A stretch of DNA of 64,000 bases. Source: Ancrocorticia sp052089425. GTDB lineage: Bacteria > Actinomycetota > Actinomycetes > Actinomycetales > Actinomycetaceae. Shown piece by piece: positions 1 to 7,618 of the stretch. The stretch spans positions 95,228 through 159,227 of the forward strand of contig NZ_JBQCZW010000003.1 in assembly GCF_052089425.1 (NCBI RefSeq), read 5' to 3'. Below the pieces are notes generated by a model. It was not told where the DNA came from, made no database searches, and worked only from the letters and a program-made list of their open reading frames with translations. The translations under genes and the position numbers were made by a program. How positions within the stretch are numbered: the first letter of the stretch is position 1; each line of letters starts with the position of its first letter.

Positions 1-36
1 GAGCTTTCGGACACAGGGGAGCTTTCGGACACGGGG
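1..36. repeat. 18-bp direct repeat, two copies, at the window edge
   Basis: An 18-bp unit beginning GAGCTTTCGGACAC occurs at 1-18 and again at 19-36, differing at one base. It resembles the short internally repeated ends of insertion sequences. No transposase is visible because the window stops here. The reading frame of the adjacent minus-strand gene runs through it without a stop. Confidence 0.6.
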
Positions 37-914
37 ACAGTGCTGGTCTCTTGGCGCAAGTTCGCCCCGGCCTTGTCCACGATCGAGCGCAATTGAGAAA
101 GGCCATACCTATCCACATAGCCCAGAGGGCCACGTCCATCGGCACGCCATACTTTCAGATCGTATTGATCGGGAATGTCATCAATCCGAACGATCTGTGT
201 GGCGTCTATGCCAGCGCGCCGCGCCAAGTTAACAAGCGCGATTCCCGTACTACGGTCTGGGGTATCACCGGAGATGTAGCGCGCCATCTGCCCGCAGAAC
301 GTTCCCAGCAAGATCGTGATGAGTGCTCCAGGCAGGGTCTGGTTACCCTGCAGAACGGAGATCACGAGTGCCACGTAAAGCAGGGGCCAACCCCACGTTG
401 TGGTTTTGCTGCTCTTGCCGGATCCCGCCACCGTCAGAAGTGCCGAAATCACTGACACATACGGTAGAAGCGTGATGTAGGCCTGTTCATCAAGGGAATC
501 GAGAAGCTGGCCAGTGATGGGGGAGAGCGGAAAGTAGCTCTGAAAGAGCCAGAGAACTCCGTAGGCGATCGCTACTGCAGATACGAGGGCGCCTATCGCT
601 GTGATCAAGCTGCGCCAGCGCCTGTGCCACACCAGATCGGCAATGACAACAAGGGGGAGAACAAAGCTAAGTAGGCCCTCAAGCACGTTGACCGGCACGA
701 ACAGGACGGATTCAACGATTCCCGATGTTGCCGTGCGAACATCCCGGGTAACGGCCAGCGTGGTGGCGGAGCCGTAAACGGCCAGAAACATGACGAAACC
801 GATGGCCAAGGCAGAGATGATTGCGGAGACCAAATCACGTGGATGGCGGACCCACCGGACCTCTTCGTCAATCAGGAGCACATGCTGGCGCGAAAAGCGT
901 GGTCCATTCGCCAT
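1..914 (-). CDS. Large membrane protein, N-terminal part (UPF0104/LPG-synthase-type flippase family), truncated by window edge
   Basis: An uninterrupted minus-strand frame starts at an ATG at 914 behind an AAGGAG ribosome site and is still open at base 1, so only about 304 residues are visible. They hold about six hydrophobic segments: a first pair near residues 30-55 and 65-95, then four more up to about residue 210. The segment VPVNVLEGLLSF and a soluble stretch starting GTFCGQMARYISG resemble the N-terminus of long actinobacterial proteins with a lysylphosphatidylglycerol-synthase/UPF0104 membrane domain, which are often about 800 aa. The last roughly 15 codons read through an 18-bp repeat and look unlike the family, so an element may interrupt the gene here. 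Function in envelope lipid or glycan transport is inferred. Confidence 0.65.
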   Translation of the reverse strand, partial: MANGPRFSRQHVLLIDEEVRWVRHPRDLVSAIISALAIGFVMFLAVYGSATTLAVTRDVRTATSGIVESVLFVPVNVLEGLLSFVLPLVVIADLVWHRRWRSLITAIGALVSAVAIAYGVLWLFQSYFPLSPITGQLLDSLDEQAYITLLPYVSVISALLTVAGSGKSSKTTTWGWPLLYVALVISVLQGNQTLPGALITILLGTFCGQMARYISGDTPDRSTGIALVNLARRAGIDATQIVRIDDIPDQYDLKVWRADGRGPLGYVDRYGLSQLRSIVDKAGANLRQETSTVPVSESSPVSES

Positions 915-944
915 GCCCGTGCTCCTTTCTGTGATGTCAACCTG

Positions 945-2405
945 CTAATCGTCAGTATCTTCTAGCCGCCTATTTAACCACTCTGGAATGTGCTCGTCAG
1001 TACGCGGAAAAGCTTTGAGATCTTCACGCCATACGCTGGCAGGGACTTGTGCGGCCCACCGCGGTTCAAGATCTCGGTTAGCGGTGAGGTTGGCGTGCCC
1101 ATCTGGCTTAAATTCAAGTGTGAGGACGTAGGGAGCGCCCACCTCTTCTTGGAAGGAAATCTTCTTCAACTGGCTCACATAATGTAACACTGAGGTGGGC
1201 AAAAGCTTCAGTGTCACGGCCTTGCCACTCGTTTGAGAAGTCTGAGGCGAATCGCCATCTTCCGCATCGGCCGAGACGCTACTTCCGGCAGCATCCTCCG
1301 CAGCAGGTGAGCTCACCGTAGCCATTGCCGCGAAATGAGCCATTTGCCCGACCATCTGAATGTGCAGATGCAAGGATTGCCACCCGGAGGGAGCAACGTT
1401 GGTGAGCATCGCAAGGATATCGGCAACAAGTGCTTGCGGATCGGAATTGTCACGCTGGCGGGCAGCTTGAAGAGTGATCGCCGGCCGGGAGGAGACGTTC
1501 CACGTCTTCGGACGAGCCTCACGGCTCGCCTTCTCCTGAATCTCATCGAACGGAACCAGCACGGCGTTTGTTCCCTGAGCGATCCGCTTGAACCCGAGGG
1601 CAGATGCGAAGGGAGTGTCAAGAACGAGGGAAACTATCTGTGCCAAAACCTGGCCGGATTCGTTCCGCACAGCTCGGATGATGCGGACTGGAGTGTGCTT
1701 GTACCGGCCCACATCCTGATGCTCATAAATGTTGAGATCGCTGTGATAAGTGATCCTCTTGCCCCACAGCCCGGTGGGTAGTTCTTGGAATCCTTCTTCC
1801 GCGGTTGGCGCGGCAGGGGACACCATCGTCAAAGCTACTGGTTCGTCCGTTTCCTCGCTGAACTCCATCTCAACAGGAAGAGCGCCCCACTCACGTGTGA
1901 CGATTGGCCCGATGAACTGTGAGGGAATAGCGGCGGTAAACTTACCCGTTTTCACCGTTTCCCAGCCCCATGCAATGCCGTGATAGACACCAAGAAGCTC
2001 CGGCTCTGAATCGCCGGGGAAGAACCGCCACAGCCGCGTGCCGGAGGTCAGACGCGTTGGCTCTATCCACAGAAGTTCTGTGCTCACGCCCCCACCTTGG
2101 GTGGTGCCAGATCCGTTGAACGGAGGGTTTTCGATGATGCCGCCCATGAAGGCATCCTGATTCAGTGGCCCTACGGCGCGCCGAACCTGTACGAACGGTC
2201 CCGCTGGCATTTGCAGGATGTCGATGGGACGGTCAGGGGAAAAGGCGCGGCGATCGCACCCTTGCAGTGCGATGAGGTCCGCAACGTCCGTGACTCCCTC
2301 TGCCCGTGCAGCATCGATGGCGAAGCCCGTCACAAGATCGAGCCCCGTTTTCAGATAGGAATCGGCTTGGCCCGATGAGATGGCCAATTGATAGATGACG
2401 CTCAC
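945..2405 (-). CDS. Conserved-looking hypothetical protein, 486 aa
   Basis: A GTG start at 2405 preceded by GGGACAA gives 486 residues and ends 30 bases before the start of the next gene on the same strand. There is no signal peptide or transmembrane segment, so it is probably cytoplasmic. The first 300 residues look like a folded, Gly- and Trp-containing domain. Residues about 360-410 form an acidic, Ser/Ala-rich linker, and the last 80 residues look folded again. I do not recognise the family. The base composition matches the neighbours, so nothing suggests recent transfer. It may be co-transcribed with the downstream membrane protein, but the context gives no functional clue. Confidence 0.75.
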   Translation of the reverse strand: MSVIYQLAISSGQADSYLKTGLDLVTGFAIDAARAEGVTDVADLIALQGCDRRAFSPDRPIDILQMPAGPFVQVRRAVGPLNQDAFMGGIIENPPFNGSGTTQGGGVSTELLWIEPTRLTSGTRLWRFFPGDSEPELLGVYHGIAWGWETVKTGKFTAAIPSQFIGPIVTREWGALPVEMEFSEETDEPVALTMVSPAAPTAEEGFQELPTGLWGKRITYHSDLNIYEHQDVGRYKHTPVRIIRAVRNESGQVLAQIVSLVLDTPFASALGFKRIAQGTNAVLVPFDEIQEKASREARPKTWNVSSRPAITLQAARQRDNSDPQALVADILAMLTNVAPSGWQSLHLHIQMVGQMAHFAAMATVSSPAAEDAAGSSVSADAEDGDSPQTSQTSGKAVTLKLLPTSVLHYVSQLKKISFQEEVGAPYVLTLEFKPDGHANLTANRDLEPRWAAQVPASVWREDLKAFPRTDEHIPEWLNRRLEDTDD

Positions 2406-2477
2406 ACTTGTCCCTTCGGCGCGAAGAATCTAGCCACCACTCTAGTACGTGCACTCCCGTGGGATGGCCGTGGAGGA

Positions 2478-3194
2478 CTACTCGGGATCCGTTTCGCGAG
2501 GCTCGGCATCGATATCCGTGAGATGGTCTGTCCCTGCCAGTTTCCTATTCTTGCGGATCCGGAGCGCTATCCACACGATGAGGGCAGCAACGATGAGTAC
2601 AAGTACAACCTTGGAGGCCACTCCAACGTATTCTTCAACCACGTGCCAGTTTGCCCCAAGCGCGTAGCCAGCGCTGATCAATATCGTGTTCCAGATGAGT
2701 GATCCGGCAGTGGTGAGAGCGGTGAATTTGGCTAGGTGCATCCTCGTAACGCCGGCTGGTAGCGAGATAAGCGAACGGAAGATCGGGATCATGCGGCCAA
2801 AGAACACCGTCCACAATCCGTACTTATCGAAGAAGGCCTCGGTTCGCACCACATCGTTGGGGTTAACAAGCGGCAGAGCGTTCAGAATCTTGCGAGTGCG
2901 TTCGCGCCCTAGGAGAGCGCCGAGTCCGTAGAGCACCCATGCGCCAACCAGTGATCCTGCCGTACACCACAGGATCGCCCCGAGCAGGGTGAATCCCGCG
3001 CCAGCACCGGCGGAGAAACCGGCCAGTGGCAGGATGATTTCTGACGGCAGTGGCGGGAACAGATTCTCGAGTGCAATAAGCGCCCCCGCTCCGAAACCGC
3101 CGAGCGTGTCAATAACGGATATGGCCCATCCCGCGATGCCCCCGATTTCCCCACCGCTAGAAGCGGCAGCTGTGGCTACGATTGTGGAAAACAG
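2478..3194 (-). CDS. DedA family membrane protein (non-canonical CTG start proposed)
   Basis: DedA proteins are undecaprenyl-phosphate/lipid transporters or scramblases of the inner membrane. The frame carries the family's landmarks: ENLFPPLPSE near the N-terminus and GRMIPIFRSLISLPAG in the middle, then a C-terminal TM and a charged tail. The first ATG/GTG/TTG in this frame is the GTG at 2936, which would delete the conserved ENLFPPLPSE half. The frame is open upstream to a stop at 3258-3260 with no ATG, GTG or TTG. A CTG at 3194 lies six bases after GAGGAG and gives 238 aa, the usual family length. The CTG start is inferred and an ATT or ATC start is possible. The family call is firm. Confidence 0.85.
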   Translation of the reverse strand: MFSTIVATAAASSGGEIGGIAGWAISVIDTLGGFGAGALIALENLFPPLPSEIILPLAGFSAGAGAGFTLLGAILWCTAGSLVGAWVLYGLGALLGRERTRKILNALPLVNPNDVVRTEAFFDKYGLWTVFFGRMIPIFRSLISLPAGVTRMHLAKFTALTTAGSLIWNTILISAGYALGANWHVVEEYVGVASKVVLVLIVAALIVWIALRIRKNRKLAGTDHLTDIDAEPRETDPE

Positions 3195-3366
3195 GATGGA
3201 CTCCTCTGATGCTCGGATCGCTACAAATTCCAGTTTTGCAGGGAAACGTGAGAAAACCTAGTGAAACGGGTGTGATCCTTGCCGGGTGCCACCACGGACG
3301 CAGTTTACCTCTGTATCGGCTGATTTTCGACGATACTGGCAACCCACAGCGCGTCGCGGAGCGTAT

Positions 3367-4854
3367 CTAGGCGCGCGGTTCTCCCAAGTAATCAACCAGT
3401 TCGGCCGCGAGCCCAACGTAGCTCCCGGGAGTCAGGCGCAGCAGCCGTTCCTCAACGTCCGCCGGAATCCCAAGCTCCTTGATGAAGGTCCGCATATCCT
3501 CCTGAGTGACGCGGCGGCCACGGGTGAGCCCCTTGAGGCGCTCGTAGGGATTGCCCATACCCGTTGCCCCCGCGATCTCCGCAGCGCGCATCGCCTGCTG
3601 AATCGGTTCGCCCAGTACCTCCCACGAGCTGTCTAAATCGCGTTCCAGAACCGCAGGATTCGGATCAACGCCAGCGATCCCACGCTTGAGGTTATCGATG
3701 GCGAGGAGCGAGTGGCCGAGGCCAACCCCGATGTTGCGCTGGGTGGTGGAATCGGTGAGATCGCGCTGCAAACGTGACGTAACCAGAGTTGAAGCAAGCG
3801 ATTCCAGCAGGGCGCTGGAGACTTCTAGGTTGGCTTCCGCATTCTCGAAGCGGATGGGGTTGACCTTGTGCGGCATGGTGGAGGATCCGGTGGTTCCCTG
3901 CGCCGCAAGATTTTGGTGGAAGTAATCGAGCGAGATGTACGTCCAGAAATCGGTGGCGATGTTATGAGCGATCCGGTTGAAGTGGGCGATGTCCGCGTAC
4001 AGATCTGCTTGCCAATCGTGTGGCTCGATCTGAGTGGTCAGCGGATTCCACGTCAGGCCCAATCCCTCAACAAATGTACGGGAGATGGAGGGCCAGTCGG
4101 CTCCGGGAACCGCTACGGCGTGAGCGCCGAACGTTCCAGTGGCACCGTTGATCTTTCCCAGATACTCGGTGCACCCGATGCGGTGCAGCTGCCGGTGGAG
4201 GCGAGAGGCAAACACCGCCATTTCCTTGCCAAGCGTGGTGGGCGATGCGGTTTGCCCGTGCGTGCGCGAGAGCATGGGAACCTGGGCGGTGGCGCGGGCC
4301 AGATCCGCCAGCTGATTCTCTAGGGACGTAGCGGCGGGCAGCCATACCTCATCGATAGCACCCTTAATTACTACGGAGTAGGCGAGGTTGTTGATGTCCT
4401 CACTCGTGCAGAAGATATGGACGATCTCGTGCATGGAGGCGAGTGCTGTCTGCCCGCCCAGAGCGGCAGGAGCGGTGTCTAAGCGCCGCTTGAGGAAGTA
4501 TTCGACGGCCTTGACGTCATGGCGTGTTTCGGCTTCGATCGTGGCCAGCTCGCCGATTTCCTCAGCGCCAAAGGTGGCCGGGATTGACCGCAGGTAGGCG
4601 ATTTCCGCATCGTTGAGCCTAGGTGCGCCCGGCAGGGCCTTGGCTGATGTCAGGTGGATGAGCCATTCGATTTCAATGTGAAGGCGCGCGCGATTGAGCG
4701 CGGCTTCAGAGAGGTAATCCACGAGTGGGGCAGTTGCTTCACGGTACCGGCCGTCCAGCGGGCCCAAGGCAATCGGGGGTTGGATGGTGGCAAGGGATTC
4801 GAACCCTTGGTGGGCGGACAGGGAACCTGTGGAAGCTGAAGGATCGAAGCTCAT
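3367..4854 (-). CDS. purB: Adenylosuccinate lyase
   Basis: PurB cleaves adenylosuccinate to AMP and SAICAR to AICAR in purine synthesis. The 495-aa protein has the family signature SSTMPHKVNPIRFE around residue 320 (flexible catalytic loop), the segment ETRHDVKAVEYFL with the substrate-binding His, and a THGQTASPTTLGKE motif. The length fits the longer bacterial PurB type. The ATG at 4854 has no obvious Shine-Dalgarno sequence, so the mRNA may be leaderless or weakly initiated. It stands as a single gene on the minus strand, downstream of a fructosamine-kinase-like gene and separated from it by a repeat. Confidence 0.95.
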   Translation of the reverse strand: MSFDPSASTGSLSAHQGFESLATIQPPIALGPLDGRYREATAPLVDYLSEAALNRARLHIEIEWLIHLTSAKALPGAPRLNDAEIAYLRSIPATFGAEEIGELATIEAETRHDVKAVEYFLKRRLDTAPAALGGQTALASMHEIVHIFCTSEDINNLAYSVVIKGAIDEVWLPAATSLENQLADLARATAQVPMLSRTHGQTASPTTLGKEMAVFASRLHRQLHRIGCTEYLGKINGATGTFGAHAVAVPGADWPSISRTFVEGLGLTWNPLTTQIEPHDWQADLYADIAHFNRIAHNIATDFWTYISLDYFHQNLAAQGTTGSSTMPHKVNPIRFENAEANLEVSSALLESLASTLVTSRLQRDLTDSTTQRNIGVGLGHSLLAIDNLKRGIAGVDPNPAVLERDLDSSWEVLGEPIQQAMRAAEIAGATGMGNPYERLKGLTRGRRVTQEDMRTFIKELGIPADVEERLLRLTPGSYVGLAAELVDYLGEPRA

Positions 4855-4884
4855 GCGGCTATTGTTTCACGGTGCCTGTGGCTT

Positions 4885-4972
4885 CGTGCATCCCGTACGC
4901 ACTGTGGGCGCGAGGCGTGTAACCTTCAGCCCGGCTTCGCGGAGCTGGTGCATCCCGTCCGCACTGTGGGCG
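4885..4972. repeat. Pair of 25-bp direct repeats between purB and the kinase gene
   Basis: The sequence GTGCATCCCGT-N-CGCACTGTGGGCG occurs at about 4886-4910 and again at 4948-4972, with one mismatch. The spacer carries a degenerate version of the following bases. The repeats fill most of the 109-bp gap between two minus-strand genes. No function is evident. Confidence 0.6.
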
Positions 4973-4983
4973 TGGGGCGGTTG

Positions 4984-5874
4984 CTAGAGGTATTGCCGGG
5001 CCGCCGCCACAGTTTCGCTCCCATACCCGCCGCCAAAGATCGCAGCGTGGATGATGAGGATATGAAGGGTATGCAAGCCGATCCGTTCGCGCCAGCCCTC
5101 TGCGAGCGGCGAGGCCTCGTTGTACGCCGCGTAGATGCGGTCAGTGAACGGAGCATTGAAAACCGTCAGCTGGGCCAGATCCGATTCCGCATGCCCGCCC
5201 TGACAGGCAGGATCGATGAGAACGCCCACGGTCCGAGAATCTGACGTGCTCAGTCCTCTGCCCGCGGCGGCATGAGCAGCGGATTCGGCAGTGGCCCACA
5301 TGATGTTCCCGGACCACAGATCTCCGTGTAGCAGTGCAGCTTCGGTGTGAACAAGCTGGGGCTGGGGAGCATCGAATTCCCCGTCTTTGAGGCGTTCGCA
5401 CAGTCTCTCGATGATCGTCGCACCGCGAGCGCCGATGGCCCCGTTCCGTTGGGCATCGTCAAGGTAGGGCAGGATCCGGTCCTCGGCAAAGAACTGGCCC
5501 CAAGCACGCGACGGAGAGCCTGGGGCAACAAGGGGGAGTGGTGCTTCACCCATGGCGCCGATGATGCGCCCGGCCTGCCCGATGTTCGACGATTCTTCCA
5601 ACCCCTGCGGGCATTGCCCGAATACTCTGTGGCCGCTCTGGCTATAAGCGTGGGTTGCGGCCAAGGCCCGCCCGAACTGCTCAGCAGCGCTCGCGGATGG
5701 CCCGGCGGTTTCCAGCCGCGCGGTGCGCAGCTCCCGTTTCTGGGCATCAAGCAGCCGCACAACAGGAGCCCCGCCATCCATGGCTGCGGCGCCTAGTTCG
5801 GCCAATCCCGCTGCTTCAGCGGAAATGGCGTGGGCATTCCCGCGCTTTGTGAATGATTGTGATCCGGAGTTCAT
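4984..5874 (-). CDS. Fructosamine kinase family protein (protein-deglycation / aminoglycoside-phosphotransferase fold)
   Basis: Members phosphorylate ketosamines on glycated amines and trigger their breakdown. The visible kinase landmarks are LLHGDLWSGN (catalytic loop) and LIDPACQGGHAESDLA (metal-binding Asp), followed by the typical C-terminal helix region. The ATG at 5874 sits directly after a GAGGAGG ribosome site, so it is preferred over an upstream in-frame start at 5913. This gives 296 aa, normal for the family. It follows a holin-like membrane gene on the same strand, with which it shows no obvious functional link. The substrate cannot be read from the sequence. Confidence 0.88.
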   Translation of the reverse strand: MNSGSQSFTKRGNAHAISAEAAGLAELGAAAMDGGAPVVRLLDAQKRELRTARLETAGPSASAAEQFGRALAATHAYSQSGHRVFGQCPQGLEESSNIGQAGRIIGAMGEAPLPLVAPGSPSRAWGQFFAEDRILPYLDDAQRNGAIGARGATIIERLCERLKDGEFDAPQPQLVHTEAALLHGDLWSGNIMWATAESAAHAAAGRGLSTSDSRTVGVLIDPACQGGHAESDLAQLTVFNAPFTDRIYAAYNEASPLAEGWRERIGLHTLHILIIHAAIFGGGYGSETVAAARQYL

Positions 5875-5913
5875 GGTGACCTCCTCGATGGAGTGCGTGT
5901 GAGCACCCGCCAC

Positions 5914-6294
5914 CTAGCTTCGCTGATACTTCAGCGGCAAGAACAGATCGGCCACCACGTTGATAAGCCCAACAATCAGCCCGCCGATCACCGCCCAGAT
6001 AAAGCCGTCAACGTGTATGCCCACGTCGAAGAAGCCGGTAATCCACGAGGTCAGTCCCAGCATAAGGGCGTTCACCACGATGAAGAACAGGCCCAGCGTC
6101 AGGACATAGAAGGGTATGGAAAAGAAGGCAACGATGGGGCGTATCAGCACGTTCACAACGGCCAGAATGATTCCGGCAAGGATGTAGTACAGCCAGACGT
6201 AATCGCTGGTGCCGATCAGGGTAATGCCGCTGAGAACCGCCACGCATACCCAGAGGCCCAGCGCGTTGACAAGTGCACGTACAAGTAGCTTCAT
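5914..6294 (-). CDS. Phage holin family 4-like (YvlD-type) membrane protein
   Basis: A 126-aa protein with four closely packed hydrophobic segments (about residues 5-25, 30-55, 60-80 and 95-118) and the RPIVAFFSIPFYVLTLGLF core typical of the DUF360/phage_holin_4_2 family. Despite the family name, chromosomal members are ordinary small inner-membrane proteins of unknown role, and no phage genes are nearby. The ATG at 6294 is the only sensible start. It lies between the aldose-epimerase-like gene and the kinase gene on the same strand. Confidence 0.85.
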   Translation of the reverse strand: MKLLVRALVNALGLWVCVAVLSGITLIGTSDYVWLYYILAGIILAVVNVLIRPIVAFFSIPFYVLTLGLFFIVVNALMLGLTSWITGFFDVGIHVDGFIWAVIGGLIVGLINVVADLFLPLKYQRS

Positions 6295-6338
6295 AGGTAT
6301 CAGCCTAGCGAGGTTTCCGTGGGCAACCTATGGGCAGT

Positions 6339-7223
6339 TTAAGCAATTCCTTTGATGGCGTAGCTGTATCGATGGGTTCCGCCCGGCGCCAAGAGCGTGA
6401 GCTCATCGCCTGAATTGAAGGCGTTGGGCGCGCAGCTCATCGGTTCGATGGCCAGCCCGGCGCGCCCGATCTGGTCCCCGCTGTAGATCTGAACCCATGG
6501 TGCCTGCGAGCTCACGATGGCGCCGCGGCCCGTGACGGTATCACGCACGGTCACGTCCCAGCCGTCCTCGGGTAGATCGGTGTAGGCATCATCGATCAGG
6601 CGGCTGCCGATCGGGCCTTCGGTGTGCGCGTTGCCGGCGGCCGGAACCGTTCCGGTGGGGATCTGGTTGGCGTTCATCGTGGTGACGGTGCGAGCGGGCA
6701 CGGTCAGTTCGTAGGAATCGATGGTCCCTTCGCCGAAGTAAATGTAGGGGTGGGCGGCCACACCATAGGGAGCGGTATTGTTCCCAATGTTTGTTGTTTG
6801 TACGGTCACGGTGAGCCCTGATCGCGAATCCAGCTCATACTTTACTGTGGAGCGAAGGGTCCACGGGTAGCCGGGGCGCGGGGCGGCCAGCGCCTTGAAC
6901 GTCACCGCCGTATCGCTCATCTCCGCCACCTGCCATTCCACCCACGCCATGAATCCGTGGAGGGCCGCGTTGTGGACGATATCGTTGACGGGTAGCTGAT
7001 AGGACACCCCGCCTTGAGTGTACTGGCCGTCCGCCACACGGTTGGGCCACGGGATCAGAACCTTGCCCATGTACTCAGGGGCAAACTCATCATTTCCATA
7101 GGAGGTGATGAGACTTCCGCCCCCGTACGTTAGTTCGGCAAGGCCCGCGCCCACGGCAACAACACGCGCCTCGTAATCCCCAGCTCGTAGAATAACGTTC
7201 TTTCCTGACGCGAGATTAGCCAT
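6339..7223 (-). CDS. galM: Aldose 1-epimerase family protein (GalM-like mutarotase)
   Basis: Mutarotases interconvert the alpha and beta anomers of galactose and glucose before GalK acts. The 294-aa protein has the two conserved histidine motifs NAALHGF (about residue 90) and GVAAHPYIYFG (about residue 165), the PWPNRVADG substrate loop, and a C-terminal acidic region LAIEPMSCAPNAFNSG. The ATG at 7223 follows GGAAGGGG. It sits 130 bp downstream of the SGLT symporter and its small partner, and next to divergent galK-galE-galT, which supports a galactose role. The exact sugar remains inferred. Confidence 0.88.
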   Translation of the reverse strand: MANLASGKNVILRAGDYEARVVAVGAGLAELTYGGGSLITSYGNDEFAPEYMGKVLIPWPNRVADGQYTQGGVSYQLPVNDIVHNAALHGFMAWVEWQVAEMSDTAVTFKALAAPRPGYPWTLRSTVKYELDSRSGLTVTVQTTNIGNNTAPYGVAAHPYIYFGEGTIDSYELTVPARTVTTMNANQIPTGTVPAAGNAHTEGPIGSRLIDDAYTDLPEDGWDVTVRDTVTGRGAIVSSQAPWVQIYSGDQIGRAGLAIEPMSCAPNAFNSGDELTLLAPGGTHRYSYAIKGIA

Positions 7224-7354
7224 GAGGTGCCCCTTCCAGAGTTTCTTCTAGGGTACGTTGATTTGGCCGTCCGGTCATGGAGTTTAACGACGACGACGGC
7301 GTGACAGTCCGGCACCGCCACAGTAACGAGGCGATGCCGGACTGGCAGGTGGAT

Positions 7355-7603
7355 CTACTCGCCGGTTGGCGATGCCCCGCCGTGGGGCTTCATCTTCCAC
7401 CAGATTCCCATGATCAGGGCAACGATCAGCAGTCCGATGCCCGAATACAGGTTGCCGTTGATTCCGCCCGTCTTGGCCATTTCCTCTGGGCCGGCTACGA
7501 AGGCGGCGCAGATAAGCAAGAACACGGCGATGGAGCCGATTGCGGCGGCGATAACAAAGCGAATGTCAGTGTAATCAGTCGCTTCTCGTGATTCAGATGC
7601 CAT
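7355..7603 (-). CDS. Small two-TM membrane protein paired with the SSS symporter
   Basis: An 82-aa protein with two hydrophobic helices (about residues 17-38 and 50-68), a short polar N-terminus, and a charged, Gly/Pro-rich tail. It starts 15 bases after the stop of the SGLT-type symporter behind AAGGGGAAT, so the two are almost certainly co-transcribed. I do not recognise a named family. By analogy with small partner proteins of some secondary transporters it could stabilise or modulate the symporter, but that is an inference from position only. Confidence 0.7.
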   Translation of the reverse strand: MASESREATDYTDIRFVIAAAIGSIAVFLLICAAFVAGPEEMAKTGGINGNLYSGIGLLIVALIMGIWWKMKPHGGASPTGE

Positions 7604-7618
7604 GATGATTCCCCTTTC

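Noticed and set aside
5914..6294. Prophage remnant, from the holin-like gene
   Set aside because: The family is mostly chromosomal membrane proteins and no other phage gene is nearby.
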